Origin: Haemonchus contortus | Taxonomy: Eukaryota; Nematoda; Chromadorea; Rhabditida; Trichostrongylidae | Assembly: GCA_000469685.2 (NCBI GenBank) | Contig: LS997564.1 | Location: 43,494,240-43,558,239 of the forward strand | DNA: 64,000 bases | Reading direction: 5' to 3' | Part shown: positions 1 to 10,224 of the stretch, in pieces | Numbering within the stretch: position 1 is the stretch's first letter | Layout: each line of letters begins with the position of its first letter | Program-made: the position numbers and the translations under genes | Notes under the pieces: generated by a model | The model's input: the letters and a program-made list of their open reading frames with translations, nothing else | The model's database searches: none | What the model was told of the DNA's origin: nothing

Positions 1-736
1 CCAAGGCCAAGAGTCAAGCAAGATCTTCACCCAAAAAAGGTCATGATCTGCGTTTGGTGGGACTGGGTAGGCATGGTGCACTGGCAAACTGCTCGAACGA
101 AACGCCACTGTCAACAAGGAGGTCTACATTGCCCAGCTGAACAGTGTAAATGAGGCTATTCGGCTGAAAAGACCTTATAGACGAGGTCAAGTCATCTTGC
201 TTTACGACAATACCAGGCCCCATATTGCTCGAGTCGACAAAACAGCACTCCAAGAGCTTGAATGGGAAGTTCTTCAGCATCCACCACACTCTCCGGATCT
301 TGCACCTGCCGACTATCACCTTTTCCGCTCTATGTTAAACCAAATGAGGGGTGTTACCTTCGATGGCGAAGGGGATCTCAAAGGCACCGTTCGCGATGAT
401 TCAATAGGCGGATGCGTCGATGACGTGTCCGCCTCACATTCGATGTCACGTCAGACAGTCTGGCATAGCGTCGAATGAGAGGCGGACACGTCATCGACAC
501 ACCCGCCCATTGAATCATCGCGAACGGTGCCTTTAAAAACTGGCCCAACAAATTCTTCGACACCACAACGGTCGATTTTTTTCGAATCGCCACCAACAAA
601 TTGGTCGAGAGATGGGAGGAGGTCGTGAACGGTAACGGAGGATACATCATTGGTTAATTTATTAGTATAATTATTGTTTTTTGGTTCAAATAAATCTTTG
701 TGAAAAAACTCTACGAACTTATGTTACAACCCAATA
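1..736 (+). pseudogene. mariner transposase, 3' part, broken
   Basis: C-terminal half of a mariner-family DDD transposase, the enzyme that cuts and pastes the element at TA sites. The stretch near nt 45-65 reads as the family's CVWWD motif (first catalytic Asp). A second block (about 200-235) contains YDNTRPHIA with the second Asp, and SPDLAPADYHLF (about 290-325) carries the third Asp at mariner-like spacing. Frameshifts separate the first block from the second. The C-terminal end of the protein (about 535-657) is split from the rest by a foldback insertion at 380-534. After the stop, a TIR-like end finishes in ACCCAATA at about 736. The window cuts off the 5' part. Certainly a mariner; not functional as it stands. 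Confidence 0.85.
380..534. mobile_element. 155-bp foldback MITE inside mariner
   Basis: Near-perfect inverted repeat. The left arm starts AAAGGCACCGTTCGCGATGA and the right arm ends with its complement at GGTGCCTTT. The arms are about 65 nt with a short spacer that is itself partly palindromic. It sits inside the mariner transposase reading frame. The flanking sequence joins in frame if 380-534 is treated as the insert, so no clear target duplication is visible. The termini resemble those of the longer elements at 51724 and 57484. Confidence 0.75.
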
Positions 737-960
737 TTAGATTACGACCACTACCCAGCAAGGTTTGTGATTCAATGAAGGGTCTTTTTCGCTCGATATC
801 ATTTGCGGCAAAACTTAATAGACCGCCCGTAATCTGGAATTTTCAACTAATGATATCTCCGTGAAGAAAAAGGTCCATTGATAAAGAACATCTGATAACG
901 ATGCTATCATCGCTCAGAACATCCCCACAGCATCATCTTTGGTTGTCATACAGTTGGATT
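737..960 (+). repeat. dispersed repeat module (Helitron-associated)
   Basis: A roughly 200-bp block beginning near ATTACGACCACTACCCAGC. It recurs in diverged form at about 4315-4520, 23700-23890, 24465-24680 and 41790-41965, and inverted at about 54840-54990. In the best preserved Helitron-like copy (40687-42009) this block lies just before the 3' hairpin, so I treat it as an internal module of that family. No coding potential. Confidence 0.6.
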
Positions 961-1668
961 TTTTATGGGTATCATACATCTATTTCGCACAAACCAAGCC
1001 CCCTGAGGGCGGGGTTCGGCCACGCTGCCCACCATTAGTGTTCATATCCTCCCGCCTGTACTCCTACCAAATTTAAAATTACTATTACTTACTTAGTTAC
1101 TTTAAATCAATGGTGGGAGTACAAGCGGTAGGATTGGAACACTAATGGTGGGTGGCGGGGCCAAACTCCGCCCACGCGGGGCGCTCTAGGTTCACACAAA
1201 CCTCGCCCCCTGTGGGCGGAGTCCAGCCCTGCCACCCACCACGAGTAATCCAGCCTGCCGTCTAAACTTCTATCTGCTTTGCACGCTCTAGGTTTATAGG
1301 AAAAGGATTTATAATTATATGCTCGAACCCCGCCCTCTGTGGGCGGAGTCCGGTTTTGCCACAATCATATGTGCTCCCATCCTGGCGCCTGTGCCCCTAC
1401 TGAATTTAATCACCTAAGGTTCACGGGGGCGGGAGTTATGATTTTTTGTACAAACCACGCCCCCTGTGAGCGAAGTTCGGCCCCGCCCCTCACCATTAAT
1501 GTTCCTTTCCTGCCGCCTGTACTCCTACCAAATTTGAACTCCCGAGGTCCGCGGGAACGGGAGTTATGAATTTCCGTTCAAACACATACACACATACACA
1601 CATACACACACATACATACATACACAAACAAACCAACAGGCACACTTATCACGTTATATATAGTGGGA
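960..1668 (-). mobile_element. Helitron-like non-autonomous element, antisense
   Basis: Three or more diverged copies of a GC-rich unit of about 150-170 bp. Each includes a 'GGGCGGGG' core with its inverted partner 'CCGCCC', a 'TAACTCC(T/C)GT' segment and a 'GGTAGGAGTACAGGCGG' segment. Read on the minus strand, the element would begin at 1668 with A|TCCCACTATATATAA followed by a TG/TTTG-rich tract. That is the same 5' layout as the elements at 22288 and 40687. No hairpin 3' end is visible to the left. Confidence 0.55.
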
Positions 1669-2325
1669 TATTACTTCTCCACCAAGCTTACGTGTTATTT
1701 CACGTGAATCCTTATCGTGCCTACTGGCGGACGCACAAACGGGCATACAAACAGACACACAAAGTTAGCGGTTTATATACATAGAGGATGGATTAGATAA
1801 AGCTTGTCATCTAATTGTTGGTGCTTGAGGGAATCTCGAGTTATAATGGTCGCGTATTAGTTATCCGCGTGGCAGGCTTGAACACTCGCGTACTAAGGAA
1901 CGAGACGCCCTCACATTCGCATCCTTTTGGCTACATACGGAGTTTACAGTGATTCTTATGAAGCAATTCAAATATCGAAAAACATCAGCTACTTGTTATT
2001 GCGGCACCCCGAGCCAGCTGCTTAGGTTCGTAATTAGATTGAAGAGATTTAGTTCAACGGTGTACTCTCACCTGCCTCTGTAGGGCTGCGGTCTCGTAGT
2101 TGGGTTATTTTCGAAACACTAGCACAGCTCATATGTGAAGTGCTTGCGTCTTATTGTTTGGTTGTTCGCTCATCGTACAGAAGTTCGGTAATACATTAGG
2201 AAGCACCTGCATAAGTCGGGTCAAGTTTGGGATGGGTTGGGCATAGGGCAAGATCAGAAGAACACACTCGAGCTCAGCAAAGCTCCTCCTTCAAGGGTGG
2301 GATATGCACAGGATTGGGTGATGTC
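1669..2325. other. no recognised feature
   Basis: Unique-looking sequence. No convincing exon, RNA gene or repeat was seen. Confidence 0.4.
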
Positions 2326-2445
2326 ATGGGCGAAACTTTTTATTTTATAAGGCGCTCGCGTCTGTCTGTCCATCCGTCCGTCTGTCTGATTGTACGGAAA
2401 TTCATAACTCCTGTCCCCGTGGACCTAGGACTTTCAAGTTTGGTA

Positions 2446-3748
2446 TTTACTTATTTATTTATTTATTGAAGACGTTGCATAAGGCAAACGTGGGAAAATT
2501 TCTATCGCTAACAACACAACGATACCTAATTATACGACAAGAGCTTTTTCTTAGCGAGGAGTTTGAAAAGTGCAAACGTGGAAGTGGTGAGTGGCACATC
2601 TGATTTTAGAGATATAAAAGTAGTGCCGGCTCGGCAAGTAAAGCTGTACCGTCTGATGTTGGTTCTCGGCGTTGCATATGAAATTTTAACTTTTCCACCT
2701 CTGGTTCTAGATCCCAACTTTGCATAGAATTTGGATGCGTCGATTCTAGCAATTCCAGTCAGCAACTTGAACACCATACATACATCATAAACCTTTCTAC
2801 GAGACCATAAACAGTGCAATTGTAAACTTTTATTCCTTGAATTTGGCCGAGGCACTTTACCATAAGTAACATCACCAGATCTAATAACCAACTTCTGAGT
2901 GAAATTATCTTGAATTTTCTCAATCAACTGAATATCCTTCACCTTATATGGGCAGAAAACAGACGTTCCACATTCAACTACGGGACGTATATACGTTTTG
3001 TAAGCCTTCAGTAAAATATCCTTATCACTAATCGCTAAACCTTTGAAGACCTGGTATGTTCGGAAGATAGCCTTTTTGAAAATAGCCGCATAGTGATCCG
3101 AGAAATCAAGCTTGTTGTCATAGTGGAAGCCCGGGTCTTAAACTGAAGAGACCTCAGTAAGGACATGATCATCAAGACGATAGTTATTCGGAACACCATT
3201 AGAAGAACCAATTCTCATGTAAACAGTTTTCTCCGGTGCAAGAGGCAAATTCCATTTACATGACCGATCAAAAATACAGTCCAAAGCCTTTTGAATCCTT
3301 TCTGTATCATCACTGGCTTCTAACTTCCTATAAACCTTGATGTCATCTGCAAATTGCTTGCAAACAACACCACATCCTTCTAGTAAACCTGGGAGCTCCT
3401 GAGTATATATAGCAAAAAGAATAGGTGACAATACACCACCTTGGGGCACTCCGCTTTTAACATTCACGACCTTAGAAAAGGAAGACCCTATTCGGACTTG
3501 AAATGTCCTCGAAGAGAGGAAGTTCTCCAACCAACGACACACTAAAGGATGAAATTTAAGCTGATCCAATTTATACAAAACTTTAGCATGATCCACCTTA
3601 TCAAACGCTTTGGAAAAGTCGAAATAAACAACATCACAGGCTTTCCTTTCATCGAGGTAAACACTCCAGTCATTGATGCATTCAAGAAGGTTCGTTTCAA
3701 CCGATCTACACGGGACGAATCCGTGCTGATTAGATGGTATTATCCCAT
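2446..3748 (-). mobile_element. CR1/jockey-type LINE, 5'-truncated, antisense
   Basis: Read on the minus strand it starts inside the reverse transcriptase (3740 downward) and ends in an (AAAT)n tail at 2446-2468. The RT part (3138-3740) has NQHGFVP, the catalytic DFSKAFDKVDH, SGVPQGGVLSPILFAIY and FADDIKVY, followed by a thumb-like region. The downstream ORF at 2526-2942 corresponds to the family's C-terminal segment; one or more frame breaks separate the two. A tail of short tetranucleotide repeats is typical of this LINE group. It inserted into the Helitron-like repeat around it and is dead by 5' truncation. Confidence 0.8.
3138..3740 (-). pseudogene. LINE reverse transcriptase fragment
   Basis: About 200 codons of an open RT domain. 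Visible motifs in order are the NQHGF template-grip region, F-S-K-A-F-D-K-V with the first catalytic Asp, GVPQGG, and FADD with the catalytic Asp pair. The first 14 or so in-frame codons at the 5' edge (3741-3782) come from the flanking Helitron repeat, not from the LINE. It lacks the endonuclease and the N-terminal part of the RT. Confidence 0.8.
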
Positions 3749-4560
3749 TCGTAGGAGCGCAGGCGGCAGGATGGGAACACATTCGGAGGGTGGAAAGACC
3801 GGACTCCGCCTACGGAGGGCGGGGTTTGGGCGATATAAATGTGTCAGCGGAAAATTATAACTCCTATCCCTGTGAACCTGGAAAGTTAGAATTTATTAGA
3901 AAGTACCCGAGGCAGGGTGGGAACACATATGGTATGCGGTAAGATCGGGCCACAGGGGCGGGGTTTGCGCCAAAATAGTCAATTGGCCCTAGGTGTTCAA
4001 AGTTGGCAGGTGTATAGGCGGCAGGATGGGAACACTTATGGTGGGTAGTAGGGCCGGATTCCGCCCACTGGGGGCGGGGTTTCTGCGAAATAAATGTCTG
4101 AGGGAAAATCCATAACTCCTGATCCCGTGGACTTGGAGAGCAAAATCATTAGTAGAGGGGCAAGATGGGAACACTGACGATAGCGGAGGCCTTAGAGAAC
4201 AAGTTCCAATTATCAATTGAATCCTAGCGCCTTTGTTCTTTACGATACGATAAGTTTCATCCGACAAGAAGGGTAAGTGCACTGACCGGGACCGATTATG
4301 AAATTTGGTTCACTTCTTGCTTACGACCGCTATCCAGGGAAGTATGTGATTCAATGAAGGATCACGGTCTCTCTCTGCTTTGATATCATTCATGGCAAAA
4401 CTTATCCGACCGCTAGCAATCTTGGATTCTCATTTAATGATGTATCCGTAGATAAAAGGAGCTACATTCATAAAGACATTTGATAATGGTATTATTATGA
4501 CTCAACAACATTTGCGAGTACCATTCAAGGCTTTCAATGTCTACCACTTAAATCTTCAAT

Positions 4561-4830
4561 GGGTCATTATTTTTAACATCTACACCGACAGATGGAGACC
4601 TCTTATTAAAGGCGTAGGCATCGGTGTCCGTTGTGGGTCGGTTTATGCGTCTTTCCGAAAGTCACTTAGGCACGATGAAGAGTGTGAAGGTCACGTGAGC
4701 ACGGTGAGGAAACAGTCATGAAATGGGATGTCAACCGATACTGTTCATATTGGTCCCCTAACAAGTCATAGGTAAGCGGTAGTGGGCATGTGGTGCGCGC
4801 ATTAGCGTGTGTAGCCCAACTGGCATATAT
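4561..4830. other. no recognised feature
   Basis: No convincing gene or repeat was recognised between the Helitron-like module and the next repeat. Confidence 0.4.
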
Positions 4831-5000
4831 ATCCTTCTTATTTATAAAGCAGTAACTTGGTGTGTCGCTTTGTAGGTTTGTCGGTTTGTCGGTTTGTCGG
4901 TTTGTCGGTTTGTATGTCTGTCCGTCCGAGAAGTTTATGATTACGATAAAGGTAGTGATATGGAAAACCTAGCTCTATTTTACACTTCCTTTTTTTAGTG
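4831..5000 (+). repeat. second Helitron-like 5' end with GTTTGTCG minisatellite
   Basis: Starts TCCTTCTTATTTATAAAGC and is followed by four to five tandem copies of GGTTTGTC (4872-4911), then 'CTGTCCGTCCG' and 'TTACGATAAAGGTA'. The same string in inverted orientation lies at about 40445-40625, so this is a dispersed repeat. The layout (TC start, TATAA-like string, TTTG-rich tract) resembles Helitron 5' ends. That assignment is an inference. Confidence 0.45.
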
Positions 5001-5224
5001 AAGAGTGAATTGATGGGTAGGTGAATGTGGAGTGCTTGGAGAGCGAATGCTTCGACATTGTGACTTCGAGCTGATCCCAAATTCTCTTCCCTATCACATT
5101 TTCTTATATATAGGAAGCAGTAAGTTGGTGGGAGGGTTAAGAGGTGGATGCTACGACATTGTGACTTCGATCGATACTGGCATGGTACTATATTTTCCTA
5201 TGAAGAACTTGAAATTCATTTAAT

Positions 5225-5450
5225 CCATTCTTTCGCCTTTCTCTTCTCTTCTAATCCTGTCTAACAACCCACAGTGAAATCTCTTCAGCCGTAAGGCGGA
5301 AGAGAACCGATCGGTTAGCCCTTCACTTTGTTTTGAATTTATACAGCACATGAGCGTAAGCGACACGCGAACAGCGTATTGTGTTCAATTGGTTCTGTTT
5401 CTGCTGTGCTCCCTTTTATTAAGAGAAATACGAAATCTGCACAGAGTCTC
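5225..5450 (+). repeat. dispersed repeat, copy 1
   Basis: Contains 'AACAACCCACAGTGAAAT', 'GAACCGATCGGTT' and 'ACAGCACATGAGCGTA'. The same landmarks in the same order recur at 6240-6370. Non-coding; family not recognised. Confidence 0.55.
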
Positions 5451-6239
5451 AGGATTTTGGCACCGTTGACGGTTAGCTCATTTCTTTGTTAGCTTCACTG
5501 ACACAGCGCCTTCTCTTCGACTGACCAACCTGATGTATCACCGAAAACTTTTAGTAGTTTTTATTATTGTTCTAAACTGTTGATAACGCCACTATCAAAA
5601 GTTCATGGCCCATCCTGCCAATTTACATGCTTTGGTGGTCGGATTGGTTTCGTTGCAAGTGATATCCAAATGTAGAGAAAACACAACACCTTGAGGAGTC
5701 ACAAACATGATGTGGTAATCTATTAGCAATTAATAGGCCTGTTTTCCTCACATGTTACCGAAATCAATTCGTTACTACTCTTATCCTTTGACCAATATTT
5801 GCTGAATTTTGCCCTGATTGGAAAGGTGTAGATGAGAAGAAACAAACAGTGTATAGGATGATGTAGGATAAGGAGATAGCTCCGTTCACTTACTAATTTC
5901 TTTCTCCATTTATCCAAAGGTTTACGCTATGGATAGTGGAGTTTCATCGAACATGACACTACCAAGTCTAAGAGAAGGAAGGTCAGTTTCACATCCGGTG
6001 GACATGAGCTCTATATAATTGCACATTCATTCTCATCGCCACCTTCACTGAAAAGGCTCCTAGGCTGCTGTCATCTGAAAAGCACACCTTATCATTTTGT
6101 CGATTCGTGACTTATATTGGTTCCTTTGCTGCAAAAATTTTTTCTCCTTGACGGTCAGCACCCAAGGCTCGATGGTCATTGAAAGAAGAATACGGCGCGA
6201 GATAGATATTGAAAATGACGAGTAGACTTTTTTCCATTC
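5451..6239. other. no recognised feature
   Basis: No exon with credible splice sites and no repeat boundary was recognised here. Confidence 0.35.
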
Positions 6240-6370
6240 TTTCTCCATTCTCTACCTTTCTAATTCCTGTCAACAACCCCCAGTGAAATTCCCTCCAACC
6301 GTAGGGCGAAAAACAACCGATCGGTTGACCATCCTCTTTGTTTGAACTTACACAGCACATGAGCGTATGC
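6240..6370 (+). repeat. dispersed repeat, copy 2
   Basis: Diverged copy of 5225-5450, containing 'AACAACCCCCAGTGAAAT' and 'ACAACCGATCGGTTGACC'. It leads straight into the tandem repeat that begins at 6366. Confidence 0.55.
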
Positions 6371-7260
6371 TCCCTAATGGAGCATTCGGGTAGAATGGTT
6401 GAAGTGTTATCAGTTCTTCAGTTGATCCGAAATTTTCCAAGAGGTATGCATTACATGAGTATCATTTATGGCCATCAACGCAAAACTCGCCAGAGGAAAT
6501 CTGATTCTTACAGAACCAAAGGCATCCCTGGCTCTGGCTAAACTATGTGGTGAGGTGAGGTGAGGTGAGGAATTGACGCTCTTCGCAGGATTGAAAATTA
6601 GAAGAGGCTGCATCGGTTAATCTAGCTATTGAGTTTGAGCGAAAATCTCGGAACGGTACATACACCAAGCATACGTTTTTGGAACGCTCCCAGGTAGATG
6701 CCCATTGAAAAGAGTGGTTCTCACAAAACTGGTTGTGTTGACTGAAGGTGCTCCCTGATAGAGCATTCGGGTAGAATGGTTAAAAGTGTTATCAGTTCTC
6801 CAGTTGACCCGAAATTTCCAAGAGGTACGCTTTAGGTGAATATCCCTAACGACCATCAACGCGAGAGAAATTCAGATTCTTACAGAATTGATGGCATTCC
6901 TGGCTCTAGCTAATCTATGTGATGTCGTGAGTGAGGAGCTGTCGCTCTCGGAGGAATTAAAACTTTTTTGAAGAGGCTGCATAGGTAAATCGAACCCGAA
7001 TTCGAACTAAAATTCCGGTACGGTATGTTTTTTAAGCATGCTTTTTTGAACACCCCTGGGATTCTTCCGGGAAGACGCAGCTCTCACTGAACCGACTGCG
7101 AGCACGGTCCATTCTGAATCGTAACTTTTCATGTGAAACGGAATTTTCTAAGAAGTACGTGTCGCATGATTATTGTGGACCTAATGCCATTATACTTCTG
7201 CTATTTTCGTTGGTAAGGTAAGGTAAAGAAATTTATCTCTCCGCGGATGTGAAGCAATTT
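6366..7260 (+). repeat. degenerate tandem repeat, ~380-bp unit
   Basis: Unit 1 starts 'GCTCCCTAATGGAGCATTCG' (about 6369) and unit 2 starts 'GCTCCCTGATAGAGCATTCG' (about 6749). Both continue through 'GTTATCAGTTCT', 'CCGAAATTT(T)CCAAGAGGTA', 'GGCCATCAACGC'-like and 'TCCTGGCTCT(G/A)GCTAA'. A third, much more diverged unit runs from about 7090 to 7260. Unit 1 also carries five tandem GGTGA copies (6550-6570). Confidence 0.6.
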
Positions 7261-7439
7261 CGACCGTTTCAGTAAGTCTGACACTTTCGAATGGGTTAGA
7301 CTTTTTGTAATGTATGAACTCCAGTCACAAAGTTTCATAGTCAAAAAAGTGTTAGCTATTATTATAAAGAAGTTGTTTCTTTTATATTCATCGAAAGGAA
7401 TTCCCAGATGATTTGTACCAACCTTTGTTCCTACTTCAT

Positions 7440-7516
7440 AAAAAGGAAGATGCCCGGCGTAGCCGGGCATCACATAAGAAGGAGCATGCCCGGCGACAGC
7501 TGGGCAATTCGACTGG
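7440..7516 (+). repeat. Helitron-like 3' end with two hairpins
   Basis: Two GC-rich hairpins, GCCCGGCGTAGCCGGGC (7452-7468) and GCCCGGCGACAGCTGGGC (7488-7505). Seven bases after the second comes CTGG followed by T (7513-7517). A hairpin just upstream of CTRR, followed by a T from the target, is the canonical Helitron 3' terminus. Confidence 0.55.
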
Positions 7517-9329
7517 TATTATATAAATACTATGACTGATTAATCCAGATGATCATCGAATGAGGGACCAATATTTACCCGCTGCCCAGATCGATCCAAC
7601 CCGAAGGAGGGATTACCCCAAAAATAGACCAGTAACATCTAACTCGTTGTCAGGATTTGTCAGGATTGACTCTAATGAGCCAGCCGTACGGTGCGGTTTC
7701 CTTTGAACTCACCTATAATGGCAGCAAACTTCATTGAATTGATCATTACTGACAACCATGCAAGCGTTGAAAGGTTGACAGGTGTACAGATTGCCCTGCA
7801 CAAGCAATTTATGCACTCATCTCCCTAATATTTCCTCATTATAATTCTAACTCTTTATTTCACAACAATGATGTCTCTTTCGTCTCAAATGCCAGATGCC
7901 CGTGAACCGTAACAACAGCTACGATGCGACCATATCATTCACCAAGAAAAACAACTGTCGAGCTGTCATGTCTATATACCTTATTAAATTATCATATCCT
8001 TTTAAGTTTAAGTCCTCGTTGAAATGTACACTCACGCCAGGAGAGTGTTGTCGTTTGAGTCGACGTTCCCCATCCCTCGTCGCTCTAACAGCCTGAGACG
8101 ACATTCTAAGTTTGTAGGGACGCCGGTCATGATACTGGGGTCAAGCGGGCGGCACCACCAGAAGGCGTGGGCCTCAGCCTACCGCAAACGACTTCACTTG
8201 TTTAAACCTTGGCCGTTTACATCTTTACTATTTACGCTTTATTACCTTTACATTTATAACTGTTACATTTGTGCCATTCACTGCCTTGTAAAATGCTATA
8301 CATATGAATATAAATACACAAATCATTGAACCACTCGCGTCCCACTATCAATCATCAAACGGGCAGCTGTTTATCGGTGTTGGGTGGACGCATCCGAGGA
8401 GTTATCACGAATGCTGGTAGGCGGCCAGCTGTTTAGCGGAGGGAGTTCCCTTTCCCTTCCAAACTAATATTTAGCATTGTGAGTTGCCAACAAGCTATAG
8501 ACTCTGTCACTTGCAAGGTTCCTCCCACTAGAATTGATATTCACTTTGCAATCCTACTTTGATCAGCTGATTCAACTGTTTTGGGAAACTCTTTCGAGCC
8601 CCATTGCGACGAATGTTTAGAAACCGGTTTCAAAGGTCTTCTAGATTTCCTTAAATCCGTAACCCTCGCTGACCTACCACCTCAACGCTGTGGATCGATG
8701 TAACGCATTGGGCGGATCTGCACTACCACACTAATGTAAAAACCGGATTTATAAATTTTTCACTATTTCATCATGTGCTCTAATGCAAAGCTCCGGTGCT
8801 CTTCAGTCATGCGGGAGTTTATCTTGGCCGACTTGCCGCATCGCGATAAAAGTTGCGGTTAGGTAGATTTGCAAGGAACTGGAAAGATGGCGGTCCCACT
8901 GCTTAAGCTCCCTTTTCCGTCCGCCCGACATTGCGGCTGAATCCGTTCTTAACGCGTTAAGTTGCGCACGAAGCACCGGTAAATTGCGTCTAAATCACTG
9001 CGTTGTAGACTAATGGTGAGGACTCGCTCGGGGAAACATCTTCCTACCAAAAGGGAGGCAACCTGTTGCTCTGTCGGATACTTTCGTTTTTAACATCAGG
9101 TGTCGGCTTGTATGGTCCAAAACCTCTCGCCTTTTTTCTAATGTTAGATGGATTTTTGCTCGAAGCTTTCATTATCTCTCCAATTATTATTATGCATAAA
9201 CAATATAAGAATATAACTTTAACGGCACATCTGCGTGTCCTCCTGGCTAAGAGTGTATCCCCCACAGGTATTAGGGCTAAGCAAGCTACGCTTGGTAATT
9301 CATATGCCAAAAACAGTAACAAAAATGGG
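7517..9329. other. mostly unassigned sequence
   Basis: No gene could be supported. A minus-strand ORF at 9044-9322 has a hydrophobic stretch followed by a basic region and might be a terminal exon, but its splice context is weak. The 8030-8340 segment, ending in 'GAATATAAATACAC', could be part of an LTR or LINE tail; no partner copy was found. Confidence 0.3.
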
Positions 9330-10224
9330 CTTCATCCCCCTGGAGCTGAGAGAGCCATCAATATCGGGGCCGATACCGCAGGGCAGAGGCTGCTAAAATC
9401 TCATTGCCACCAAAAGCTGCCTAAAAATAGAAGGGTTACCATGACGATGATGTACTTTCAATGCACGAACGCTTGCATCGGAAACGTGCAGATGATCTGA
9501 TGATGCAAGCCAGGAAGATCAAGTACGTCGTCACCGGATTGACCGAGACGAGAGGGAACCACTCGTTGTCCGCAGTCTTCCAGATTGGAGAAGAGCTATT
9601 CTGCGGGACATGCGACAGCAGTAAGTGTCCTCGTGAACACGTACTGGCATCCATTGCATGGACAGAGAGTTGCGATGTTCAGGAGACGAAGCTCTGTTGT
9701 CAGCTGTGATCGCTTCGTTTCATTGGCGGGTTTGTGGGGAGATTCCGTCAGCGTCAACGTCGAAAAGAATACAGCCGGATCGTCGAACATGTTCACGGGA
9801 GCGCCGGGAAAGCTGAGAGTCTCAAGTATGCCAAGGAACGTCTCTCTTCGAAGACTTTCGAGCTGACACGCCAGCATGAAATCGCGTGAGGTGCAGGCGA
9901 TCGCCAACAAACGTCCGAACTTGCGAAGCTATGCAGAGAAGCGATAAAGGAAGACTTGAAAGAGAGAAGAGCAGCAGTTATGGACGAAGCCGCCGTGGCC
10001 GGAAAAGGGCATCCGTAAGGCAAAATGGATCTCCGCCAATTACAAGACCGAAATAAATTCCCTTCGTCGTCCTGGAGAACAGTTACTGCATCTCAGAGGA
10101 CAATGGAGAAGGTCATCTAGAACTGCCACTCGGAGCTCTTTGACAGCCGCGTCTAACTGCCTACCGATCATCTTAGGCAAAACAGATACGTCTTCCCCTC
10201 AATTCTCCCTTCCGAAATTCGACA

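Larger units (their letters stand above)
2326..4560 (+). mobile_element. Helitron-like element split by a LINE
   Basis: The left piece (about 2345-2445) has the pyrimidine/TG-rich start and the 'CATAACTCCTGTCCCCGTGG' unit, and breaks off at 'AAGTTTGGTA'. The right piece resumes at about 3749 with the expected next segment (TCGTAGGAGCGCAGGCGGCAGG). It runs through two or three GC-rich units to about 4170, then the dispersed module at 4250-4560. The CR1-type LINE at 2446-3748 lies exactly in the gap. No 3' hairpin is visible, so this copy is incomplete. Confidence 0.5.

Noticed and set aside
1107..1364. ORF inside the GC-rich repeats
   Set aside because: The same codons arise from repeated non-coding units in every copy; frames are not conserved between copies.
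3549..3860. Plus-strand ORF over the CR1 LINE
   Set aside because: Antisense shadow of the reverse transcriptase running into Helitron repeat.
8040..8340. Possible solo LTR
   Set aside because: No second copy, no clear TG...CA borders and no target duplication visible.
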